This document shows, one piece after another, positions 22,947 to 40,085 of a DNA stretch of 64,000 nucleotides (its first letter is position 1; each line of letters opens with the position of its first letter). The position numbers were made by a program, and so were the translations under genes. This DNA is from Brasenia schreberi (taxonomy: Eukaryota > Streptophyta > Magnoliopsida > Nymphaeales > Cabombaceae): positions 18,957,001 to 19,021,000 of the forward strand of contig JAYKKT010000073.1 of assembly GCA_036023115.1 (NCBI GenBank), written 5' to 3'. The notes under the pieces were generated by a model, which saw nothing but the letters and a program-made list of their open reading frames with translations, was not told the DNA's origin and did no database searches.

Positions 22947-23185
22947 CATGTGGGTTGGTCCGAGATGCCTACTCCATGAGTCGTGTCGCGAGCTTTTGGG
23001 ATTGAGTCACAATTCGTGTCCATATCAAATTCAAGCCACATTAACGTATTCTTTTGCATGTGGGTTGGTTCGAGATGCCTACTCCATGGGTCGTATCGCG
23101 AGCTTTTGGGATTAGGTCACAATTCGTGTCCATTTTCACAATTCGTGTCCATCACAAATTCAAGGCACATTAACGTATTCTTTTG
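22947..23185 (+). repeat. 110-bp tandem repeat with a 19-bp internal sub-duplication
   Basis: Unit 1 (22947-23056) and unit 2 (23057-23185) both begin CATGTGGGTTGGT and end TTAACGTATTCTTTTG (unit 1's left border has only GTATTT). They differ at a handful of positions. Unit 2 is longer because CACAATTCGTGTCCAT is itself duplicated at about 23118-23154. A separate 16-bp duplication (ATTCAAGGTGTTTCAT) follows at 23230-23272. Confidence 0.85.
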
Positions 23186-23599
23186 CATGCTAGGACGAAG
23201 TGTGACTCGAAGCAGTATGATTAGCATGCAATTCAAGGTGTTTCATTATATTTGTGCCATTCAAGGTGTTTCATGCCGACGTGCAACCATTTATTTATTG
23301 GGAAATTATGACAATTGAACACTCTAAGAAACGTCTCACCTGAGAAACATAGATTTAAGAAATGAAAGACCAAATAAATGAAATGAATATCTGAAATAGA
23401 TTAAGGGTGACAGAACCATTCAGGGCAATGTCACAAGCAATACGATGATCTTCATTCACATGAGAGAATCCCACGGGCCCTACAGCACCTGAACAAGGGC
23501 CCAGTGACATCAAAGCCATGTGGTTGGTGGTGCTGTAAGGGTTGACATATCTGAATCCAAATTGAATATTAAAAATAGTTGAGTCCAGTAAATGTGGTT

Positions 23600-23910
23600 C
23601 TTCCTAAAATCTGCCTAGGGTGTAATCGAGCTGAGTCGAGCTCAAGTATAGCCAAGTTTGATTTGAGCTATATTCTAGCAGCTTGAGCTCGAATTCGTTA
23701 GGCTTGTTTAAGGTCGTTTAATCTTCCTTTTAAATACAAGCTTGTTTAATCTTGTTTGGCTCATAAAGTAAGTGGACCATTGGAAACAAGCAGTTAAGAG
23801 CAGCTCATTTTTTCGGTGAGCTTAACGAGCCAAGCACGACGAACGCAGGATGTTGGTGTTCAGCTCAGTTAAGATCACGAACCAACCATGAACAAGCTGG
23901 TAACGAGCTC
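23600..23910. repeat. GAGCT/AGCTC-rich dispersed repeat remnant
   Basis: Stretch with many GAGCTC, AACGAGC and CTTGTTTAA phrases, typical of non-coding repeat families of plant genomes. No termini or target duplication could be fixed. Confidence 0.3.
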
Positions 23911-24872
23911 AAGCAAGCCCTACTCTTTCAACTTCTTTTTTCCAGCATTTAGTTCCATATTAACTGATCGATTCCTCTTTGTACCGAGAGTGTACCACCA
24001 ACCTGATGTAGCTTTCTTGATGTTTGGCGATTGCTGGCAGATGTATGTAAGAGCAAAGTCAAGCAATTGCAGGAAAAGGAGAAATAAGAGAAACAATCCA
24101 ACGAGTTAAAGGCACCACCCATGTGATTCCTCTTTGTGCATGAACAGAAACTGCAGACTCCATGAATGCTTGTAAACTGTGTTCTCCTTATAGTCGTGTC
24201 AATGCTGACATTGAAACCATATCTCTTCTTGAATGCAATGTGAACTCTTCTCTCATGTTAATGCCAATAAATATCGATCGATTTTGAGGTTTTACAGACA
24301 TATCAATGCTTTATTTTATGCTGGTTATGATGATGCCCCAGTACTTGAATCACTTGTTTGACCATTTTTGCTCCTCCATATAAAGCTCAGTAGGCCTGAG
24401 GAGAGGAAAGTATAGATTGTATTCAAATTTTATGAAGCATCTTTCTTGGTTCAGACCATACCAATCAAATCTAAGCCATTGAAAGAGGAGGCAATATCCA
24501 CCGTCTGTCATGGTCAACAATCATGTTATCATTATAGATTAAGTCATAATAGTATTGCTGTTAATCTGTAGTTGGCGTAAGACAAAATCAGGGGGGGAAA
24601 ACATTTAAGGTGGCATAGATATTTGAAAAGGTGGGTATGTCCGGTAGAAATTGGATGTCAAACATTGTAAACAAAAGGGGGGGAGGGAGGAAAAGGTGCA
24701 CTCTATGTTTAGAAGTCCAATCGTATCTTTTAATAGTCACAAGTACACATTAATGAATGTTTTACCAGCATTCTGTATGTTTATCTTGGCTAATTTGATT
24801 TTAAAGGATACATGTGGCCTTTCATGTTAGTAGAGGTAAATTATTACCCCATTATGATGAAAAGTAAATCCC

Positions 24873-24909
<37 letters not shown>

Positions 24910-26264
24910 GAATGCTGGGAGACAGATGAAAGCAAGTTGGCCATGTATTACAAAAGTGGTCCTCCTCAGGATATACCATGTAGGACCACAACCAACTGCA
25001 GTGAACTAAATCCTCACATGTTCTGAGGCCCGTATGCTACAAACTTGGTATCTATCAGATAATCATTTGAGCCCTAGCCTTAGCCGGACCGCATCAATTG
25101 TCTTCACTGCTTGTGTGGTAAGCAAAGCAGCCTTCAGATCCTGTAATCAACCACCAGAACAGTTTGTGCCGATTGCGTTCCTCCGTGAAATTTGGCTGAC
25201 TACAACGCTGATAAAAGATTCAGCATGAAGAGGATGGCTTTTTTTTATGCAGATAGCCTTTTGATCTCCGAATCATACATCAGAACAGCTCCCAGGAATC
25301 GCGTTCCACCACGAAATTCTTCAGACCAGAGGGAGGATTCAAGACAATAAAACAGGATTGCTTTGTTTGGATGAAGCTTCAAAACTTCAAAAGATTACAT
25401 TGCTCATTTATGGGGGATCATCTGTGTGTGTGTGTGTGTGCCAAGTGGAAGAGCTGTAGTCTAATAGATAAAACGTTATTTTAAAAAAGAGGTGTGTGTG
25501 TATGTACGTGCGTGTGTGGGTGTATACGAGTGAAAACACAGGTAAAACATGTGCGAGTTGGCTGTTAGTAAAGGACCCATGAACCAAGAATGAGATTCCT
25601 TACGAAATTTGTGATGTTGGGGCCCCATCAATTTGACATGAAGCAAAAAAAGCCCACCTTTTGGCTGGATGATGGAGACACTGCCCTTGCTTTAGCACAT
25701 GGCTATCACGTCACTCTTGCCAAGCACTTATCTTACGACATGACATCCCACCATTTACCTCTCCTTCACTGGTAACACTTCCTAAAGAAAAAAACATATG
25801 GTAAAACTTGGCAACTCGGGGAAGAAAAAAGAAAGTAATGCAGTTGCTACTTCAGCAATAAGAAAGCAATGCAATTAGTGCTTACACCACTTCTATCTAC
25901 ACCCATTTACCAAATGCCTTCACGTACTTGGAAATATGATGTTTGTAATGGTAGAAATGATGGGGTAATGCAAGTTAATCACATACCACAGACATAACAT
26001 CTCTGCAAGAAAAACCCTCAGATCAGAATGAAGATGCCAAACCACGATGGAAATTCACACGTGCTTTTATGAGTACCATCCGAGGCCAACTAAAACACAA
26101 CCAAGTCTTGAATTTATGGATCTGATTTAGGTAAGTAATTTGCAATAGGAGGTGGTATCCTGCTCTCATGTTGCAGAGACACAAATGCTAAACAATAAGC
26201 AGCAGACAGATCCTTTTCCACTTGAGAATCTTTTGAATGGGATTTTTGTAGCAGAGAGATGACC
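23911..26264. other. Intergenic DNA
   Basis: Contains a (GA)n tract (24878-24906), a (GT)n tract (25423-25440) and no credible gene. Confidence 0.45.
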
Positions 26265-26400
26265 ATTTTTCTTGAAAGGCAAGCTAGGATTTGGCAGACC
26301 TCTACAAGATACAACCCCAACGAGTATGGAACTCATGGCCTTCCACTTGAAGGTTCTTTTCAGTCGACTACCTAGCCAGGAGAGTTGTAGCTCCTTGTGC
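26265..26400 (-). repeat. tRNA-derived SINE-like copy
   Basis: Minus strand shows ACAAGGAGCTACAACTCTCC, CTAGGTAGTCGACTG and AAGGCCATGAGTTCCATACT. Diverged member of the family. Confidence 0.5.
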
Positions 26401-26749
26401 TGTAAACGACTGCCACCAAAGAGGATCAAATGAATACTTTTCCAACATCTGCTTTTTGGTTGTGAGCTTTTCACTGAAAGGATGGGATATGAAAATCAGA
26501 ACCCTTTCTTACTTTAGCTATCAAAGCAAAAGTTCTAAGATATTGTAATTGCCGTTCCAATAGAGTCCTCTCCATTAGCACTTTACCAAATCACTCTGCA
26601 TGATATGCTTCTCAAATTTTGAAAACAGACAATTCCACAAGGTGGGATGGCATGTATTGCTTCTCTGCAATTAGAATTCAGCCAATGCAACCGACAAGAG
26701 AATCTAAACCACGAGACAAGAGATGAAGATCCACAATATACATACAATA

Positions 26750-26756
<7 letters not shown>

Positions 26757-26837
<81 letters not shown>
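26757..26837. repeat. (TA)n then (GT)n compound microsatellite
   Basis: About 58 bp of TA followed by about 20 bp of GT. Confidence 0.95.
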
Positions 26838-26859
26838 ATCAGCTAATTTCATAACAAGT

Positions 26860-29760
26860 ATGAATAGCACGGAGAAGCATGAGGCATCCTGGACACTACA
26901 AACAGATGGTAATTTTATGTTGCCCATCAGGGACTAGCACTCTTCATCTGCTTTGAAATATTTCCAATGCGCTGAACTGTTTCTTGAGCTTTACATTATG
27001 TGATTGTACCTGCCAATAATAAAGATGTTGACGTCAGCATGCACTTAAGATCAAACCCAATCTTTTGGAGAATGCCAAAAAAGTGAAACAGAAAAAAGTC
27101 AGAAGATTTTCCCACTAAAAATACTACCATGACACATGCACAAGAAAGAAGAAACAAACTTGATTGTATATGCAAGACCCTCCAAGTTGTTTAAATCCCA
27201 AAATCTTTGTAATCACTTCAATGGTTTTACATTTCTCAACTCTTCATGCACAAATGCAGATGCAAATGCAGACACGCTCACATACACATACACACAGAAG
27301 TGACTCAAGACAAGTATGGTTTAAAAATTTGACGCCCACACTATTAAGTGTGGCCTAAAGCGGTTGCTTTAGTCGCTTCCCCACAAGCCACCCCTGCATA
27401 TACATACAGAGGAGGTCAAAAGTATGGTAACTTTAAAGTGGCGTTTTCAGAAAAGTCAGCTGCCCAACAAAAATGAAAGCTGGTTTTAATTAAAATGTCT
27501 ATTCTGCCAAGGGTTGAATAAGTTGTTTGTATAACCGACTTTTCAGCAGCTCAAATTGGATGGAGTTATCCTCCAGATTCCATCCAGAAGATACAAAGAA
27601 TTTGTTGGGTCGGTTAAGGATATCTTTTAAAAATAAAAAGTACTGGAAATGGGACAACATGCTGTGGAACAAGTTGTTGTTGTGAAGAGCTACAATAAAT
27701 AGATTGAGATAAACTCCTCAGGGATGCCTGCTAATTGCTTAGAATACCAGCAATATTTTACAACTCCCAGTTGTTGGACCAAGTAACCTATCAAAACTTT
27801 TGTATCAAGAGCAAAGAGCTGCTTTCTCTTTTGAACTTTGTATCAAGAACACATTTTCTTTTTTTCATATCAACGTCAGACTTTCTAGTGAATATATCAA
27901 ACAGAAATGGCTGTATTCAGTTTTCATTAGGTACTTTAATAACGTACATGGTCCTGCACACAAGACCTTCATAAGGGATCTGAAATTTCAACAAGCACCT
28001 TGAACTTGGCCATGCAAATCTAGCTCAGTGGTTGCTTCTCTAAATTTAAAGAAAACTATGATGACAGAATATACTCTAGTATGCTGCCAATTTGTTTCTT
28101 TATGTGCTGACAAGATTATCAAGGGTACTGGCTATGAATTGGGAGAAAAGATTACTTGTATAAAAGATGAAATACTTAAGACTGCTGCTATACTTCTCTG
28201 GCCATGCTCTAAAATATGTTCTTCTCTTAGAACAGAAGCATGCCACACTTAGAGCGATAATTCACCTGGCTAGGGGATTCAACTTACGAGTTGCACATCG
28301 TCAGTTTGATACCTGGTTTGGTGCATACCTGGCTTCCCATTGTAACCAGGAAAGAAGTATACCTCTAATTTCGTATTTACAGATTCCTTTCCTGACAATA
28401 TACAAGGGTGCAATTACCCTTCCAGGTTCAAACAATTGATGAAGTATTTCAGCATTCTGACAACAGATAACTAAGTTGGAAACTGAATCAATTTGGTTAT
28501 ATGTAAACTTGAATCTAGAAAATTGAGAGGCGAGTCAAATCTAGGATGCTCTCAGATACGACATTCGTTATTGCTATGTCATGTATGAAACAGGAAATTC
28601 GGGATGAATTCATTCATTGTGTTTTTCTCTTTCATCTTTCTTGAGCTTGGAAGGCTGCTAAAGTAACGGTATGCGATCTAAACACTAGTAGAAGAATGAC
28701 ACAAGTTGCATACTTACCCTGGAATTCCTAGCTTCCTTTAAACAGTAGGCCAATATCGAACATGCTTAGCAGTTAGCTCAGGATCATGATTCAGCAAGGC
28801 AATGGCCTGGTCGGTCCACATCACCAGGCTGGTGCGCTCTTGACAGGGCTGGGCTCTATCAAGGCCCAGGCGTCCAACATGGCTGGGTTTGGCATATGTT
28901 GCGCTGGCCCATCCACGGCCTTGCCCATTAGGCCCACGGACTTGATTGAGGCAGGCTGAGCCAGAAGTAATAAATATGCTTATAAATGCAGTATTATTAA
29001 TACAATAATGCACAATAAGTTATATACAATGTAATCTACGTTTTACTTTTATAGAGTACCTACACTAGTCATTAAAATAATGTATAAGATATGTATGTGA
29101 TTCTGTGTATGAAAATTACCATCCCATCTGGGCCTGTTTCAGACCAACCTGGAGCTCAAAACCAGAGACTGTTTTTCCCTGGTTGTTTTAATGATACGCT
29201 CCACGATATCGCATATTCATACCCTATAAAATGCGGGTACCAATACGGTAATTAAAACATTAGCTAAGATGGTCATGGTGAAATGATGTGTGTAATATCT
29301 TTATCGAACAATTGGTCATGATCTCAAGTGATATAAGCACAAACAGTTCGGATCAAATAACACGCACCAAAAAGTGAATAGATAATGAGTACCTGCTTCA
29401 ATGGGATTGCAGATGACTTGAGATTACGACTGATATTTTACACCGGATTACCTGACACAACGATCCAAAGGCATTTCAACAAAGTAAACGATCGTTTGAA
29501 AACCCAATAGCGCAAAAAGTACAACATAAAAATCGTCTACAGAGAATCGATCAATAAGAGACAGCAGATTCGCGTATCATATTCACCGAGAAAACGAAAC
29601 GGCAAAAGAAGTTACCTCCGGGGGAAGAGGAAGGTTTTGGCGCGCGTTTTCTACCTTGGTTTTGCTTCGCTGAGACTCTTCGGATTAATTATTCGCTCTT
29701 TCTGTCTGCTTCCCCCTCTTCCGCAAAGAAGGCACGACCTCTTGCCGACGTCAAACGGAT
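26860..29760 (-). other. Possible minus-strand spliced transcript, identity unknown
   Basis: Low-confidence trace. A GC-rich, CpG-containing stretch at about 29618-29760 without an ATG ends in GGAG followed by GTAACTT on the minus strand, like a 5' UTR exon and donor. Further on, a 37-nt exon-like segment (about 29395-29431, ending AAGCAG before GTACTC) and a short one near 28720-28740 before GTAAGT are bounded by acceptor- and donor-like sequence. Near 26995-26935 one frame reads QETVQRIGNISKQMKSASP and stops, like a C terminus. I could not join these into one protein, and no family is recognised. It could equally be a long non-coding RNA, or chance. Confidence 0.25.
28740..28975. repeat. 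GGCCC-rich repeat remnant
   Basis: Stretch rich in GGCCC, GGCTGG and CAGGCTG phrases, far more GC-rich than its surroundings and resembling non-coding plant repeats. No ends were found. Confidence 0.3.
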
Positions 29761-30061
29761 CGGGCACTTTTGGGGCCGTTATTGACCCGAAATCCATTTC
29801 TTGTCACTGATTACCTTCTTGGGTTATTTACACAATACACCTGGTTTAATGGCGTCAACCATCTCTCTCTCTCTCTCAGTTTTTGCTATGACGAGATGGA
29901 TACTTTCTATGTCATCTGTTTGAGAGTGAATGAGAGAGAGTGGCACTTGTGATGAACGAAGGAACAATTAATATTTCTTAGCAATTTCCAAATGATATAT
30001 TACAACAACAATAACTATAAACAGCAATAAGATACACAAATAAGGAAACCTAATATGAGTG

Positions 30062-36776
<6,715 letters not shown>

Positions 36777-36888
36777 TATGGACAGAGGCGACGATCCAGG
36801 CGAGAGCGAGAAAAACTCTTCGTACGAGTCGAAGGAGGAAACTACCGGGCGTCCTCCGGGTTGGCTTCTCCGACGATCGGAACGTTCG

Positions 36889-36892
<4 letters not shown>

Positions 36893-36924
<32 letters not shown>
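36893..36924 (-). promoter_or_regulatory. CT-rich tract upstream of the endoglucanase ATG
   Basis: A (GA)n run on the plus strand, which is (CT)n on the coding strand, about 120 bp before the ATG at 36776. CT-rich leaders are common in plant genes. No TATA box was recognised with confidence. Confidence 0.45.
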
Positions 36925-36926
<2 letters not shown>

Positions 36927-36959
36927 GGCGCGCTAAGGAGTGGACGCAGGGAACGTCGA

Positions 36960-37954
36960 AATTCAAATGAAAGGACAGCTTTTAGTTTCTTGGACAGAAG
37001 TACCAAAATACCGTTATTCTTTCATTGGTATAGACCTTCCGCTCCTTATCATTTGCTATCACAGAGACACGCGATTTTACTCATCCACCGCATCCCGTGA
37101 TTCGAACCCTAATTTACAGTTACAAGCGCTAACTCTCGATTCCTTCTTTGTTACATGATTTAAAAAAGGCAGAAAAACAATGAAAAACCAAATGTATGAA
37201 AAATATTTTAAAACATAATACAAATAATAAAAAATATAATTTATATTAAATAAATTATTAGCATAACACAAGATTAAGCTCTATAAAAAAAACTCATTTA
37301 ATATGGCAAAAGACCCGGTTGTTGTTATATGCACCAACTCCTCCCGAGAGCTCCTGGTTGGTTCAAGCGGTATACCGCTCGTTTCCCTTAAGCAAGGTGT
37401 CAAGTTCGAATAGAAGTGTATCTTTACTAAGTTCCGCAGGGCTCTTGTGAACGAAGAAAACCAAAGCACGTAGCGAGCCGACTTGCCCTGAACCGTTAAT
37501 CAACATGGCAACGAAGTCTTAAAACAAGATGATATTTTTCATATGAAATATATTTTTCTTCATTATCTGAACAAAGTACTTTCTAATATTCGTACAATTT
37601 ATTTGTAATTAAATTAAGAAAATTTATCGTGAAGAACCAAAACCGATGGTTAACTCAAAATCTGACATGTCTCTGTACGGGCCCCATCGTTTGGATCAAT
37701 TTGTGCTCGTTTCGAGTCAATCTGTACAAAACCCATCCTTTCCCCCCAAATGAGTCGAGCTCTCCTGTGGCTCGTATTCTTAAGCTTGTTGGTTCGACCG
37801 GTTCGCTAATCTAGAGAGAGCTTTGTATATGATGAAACGACCTGTGTGAGCACACGACGATGAACAAGAACTTGCTCACCAACTAAATAAACATATCAAT
37901 ATTGGATTTCAAATTTTTTTTTTCAATGAGCATGCATAAACTCAAAAATGTTTT
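36960..37954. other. Intergenic DNA
   Basis: Region upstream of the endoglucanase. It includes an AT-rich block (37180-37280) and a tRNA-like repeat near 37340-37450. No further gene is seen. Confidence 0.45.
37340..37450 (+). repeat. tRNA-like SINE remnant
   Basis: A-box-like TGGTTCAAGCGGTATACC and B-box-like GTGTCAAGTTCGAATAG about 40 bp apart, the spacing of a tRNA promoter, but no complete cloverleaf. Probably a SINE head. Confidence 0.4.
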
Positions 37955-37983
37955 TCCAAGAACCTTAGAAAGAGGTATCTCAT

Positions 37984-38044
<61 letters not shown>

Positions 38045-38765
38045 ATAAGAGACATGTATGATAGTGTAAAAACATGTGTGATGGCACATGAAAAAATAAT
38101 AGACTCTTTTGAAGTTAAAATTGGATTACAACAATGATCAACTTTAAGTTCATATTTATTTATATTGATCATTGATGAGTTAACAAAATATATTCAAGAT
38201 GAATTACCTTTATGTATGCTATTTGCAGATGAGATTGAATTAGTAGATGAGTTCAAGAAAAAAAATAATATAAAATTGGAACTATCGAGAGATACATTAG
38301 AAAGTAAAGGCTTTCAACTTATTAGAACAAAGACAGAATATATGAAACATAAGTTTGATCATTTGGGTACTTCAAAGGATATAGAAATTAAGATTGACAC
38401 ACATTGCATTACTCACAAGGAAAGTTTTAAATATGTAGAGTCAATTTTTAAGAGTAATGGAAAAATTGATGGAGATGTTATACACATAATTCATGTCGAT
38501 TGGTTAAAATGCGGAGGGAAATTAGGTATTCTATTTGATAAGAATATATCATTAAAGTTGAAAGGTAAATATTATACAACAATAATTAGACCTTCTATGT
38601 TTCATGGTTCTAAGTGTTGGGCAATTAGTCATCAATATGTACAAAGATGTTGCAACATAAATGAAGATGTTGAGATGGACCGGTTTGATAAGAATATATC
38701 ATTAAAGTTGAAAGATAAATATTATACAACAATAATTAGACCTTCTATGTTTCATGGTTCTAAAT
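37955..38765 (+). mobile_element. Internal RTE fragment interrupted by a (TA)n expansion
   Basis: Matches the reverse-transcriptase region of the 12399 element. It starts near AAGAACCTTAGAAAGAGGTA, then a TA run of about 57 bp (37985-38041) sits exactly where the reference reads CATTGACATATATTAACC, and the match resumes at GTTATAAGAGACATG. The segment 38165-38824 is still one open frame, with FADEIEL in place of the catalytic FADDIVL, so it is inactive. It contains an 80-bp direct duplication (38534-38613 and 38684-38763). No 3' tail is present. Confidence 0.85.
38534..38763 (+). repeat. 80-bp direct repeat, 150-bp period, inside the RTE fragment
   Basis: Copies at 38534-38613 and 38684-38763 start TTTGATAAGAATATATCATT and end TTTCATGGTTCTAA. 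Only one mismatch is seen (GGTAAATA versus GATAAATA), so the duplication is far younger than the RTE copy around it. Confidence 0.85.
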
Positions 38766-39261
38766 TTATAACTTTTCAAGATCTTATTGACCATGTTCAT
38801 GACAGAACGCACAACCGGTTCTGAACCGGTTTGATTACAGTTCAAGGTTTCGGGCTAATCGGAACTGGACATATCGACTAATATTACGATAGAAGAGGGT
38901 ATACAAATTTATAAATTATATAAATGTCGAAAAAAAAGAAGGTTGATTCCACTATCTTTTACTCTGTAAGGATAGATAAGAATAATAAGATCACAAACGG
39001 TTGAACGTATTAAACTTTTCCCTTTCAAGTTTCGGGTAGAGACAAAGAGAACTTGTTCTTCTCTCTATCTTTGTAGATTTAGTTCCGAAGGTGATCTAAA
39101 GAAAGGAGTGCCAAATTGTCATAGTGTTTTCCCAAGGCAAAAATGCACTTAAAATAGGTGGGACGTTTGCCTTTTCCTTTAAAAACTTGAGATGTATTTT
39201 CTTTTCCTTTTTCTTAAGGTGATTTTCCATTTATTGCATACTAACTCTCGCTAAGTCGCAC

Positions 39262-39370
39262 CCATAGTGTTAGCTCAACGGCAGTACACCGTACTGTTGG
39301 TTGGGAGTTCGACTCCTAGAGGGTGCATGTGTAGGTATGTGTTAAGCTTCGGCCTCGTCTTATAAAAGAA
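39262..39370 (+). repeat. tRNA-derived SINE copy, well-preserved promoter boxes
   Basis: A-box TAGCTCAACGGCAG and B-box GAGTTCGACTCC fit the polymerase III consensus nearly perfectly. Between and after them there is no tRNA cloverleaf, and the sequence continues to TAAGCTTCGGCCTCGTC as in SINE bodies. It is not called as a functional tRNA. Confidence 0.6.
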
Positions 39371-39559
39371 GAAAACTCTCACCGTCACCACCTTATTTCT
39401 TAGGCAATAACTGTTTGTTTTAAAAAAAAGGTGGGTTTCATTTTAGATTTCACTTTTCTATTCCCACATGAGACCAATAAGTGGATTAGCAAAAGGTCTG
39501 CACAAAATGATTTGTCATGCTTAAACATAAACTAATTGTTGGTTAAAGACATAGTATAG

Positions 39560-40017
39560 ATCATAACAAAATCGAACCGTGATCAAGCCGGTTTTGGTTC
39601 CGGTTTGAATCCATGAGTTCGGTTTGACTCTCAGAAAAGAAAAGAAAAATGGGCTGAATTCTATGGTTTGAAGTTTCGGTTTCAGGTCCGGTTTGATTTG
39701 GTATATCTCAGTTTGAAATGCCGGGTCGATATCGAATCAGACATATTGACCAATTTCAGTTATCCCAAAATATAGAACAACCGAACCAACTTAAAGACCG
39801 GTTTTGATCATAAAATTACTGGTTTCTGTTTGAGCCCCGAATCTTCTGAAACCACTAAAATAATTAAAAAAATTAAAATTTTGCAAAAATATCAAAACCG
39901 AGAACACAAAATAAAAAATGAAACCAAATCAAATAGTTCCCGTTTTCGGATCCAAACCCGATTCCGGTTTCACCCGGTTCTGATCCGGTTCGATTCCTGT
40001 TGGAAGGGGCCATGTCT
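39560..40017. repeat. CCGGTT/GGTTCC-rich repeat of the 6141 MITE family, abutting the PPR gene
   Basis: Many CCGGTT, GAACCG and GGTTTGATTC phrases, an AT-rich core at 39855-39925, and a right end GGCCATGTCTA (near 40017) that matches the inverted TAGACATGG terminus of the MITE at 6141. The left end is not certain. It covers most of the putative promoter of the PPR gene. Confidence 0.5.
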
Positions 40018-40085
40018 ACCCAGAAGGGCCAGAACCCTCCTAAAAACTTTCGGTCAAGTTTGCGGGACTTCAGAAAGCCCCAAAA

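Noticed and set aside
22947..23190. CRISPR-like array
   Set aside because: Direct tandem units without spacers in a plant nuclear sequence; a minisatellite-type duplication.
39262..39340. Possible tRNA gene
   Set aside because: The A and B boxes are good, but the acceptor stem and cloverleaf pairing are not present; a SINE head fits better.
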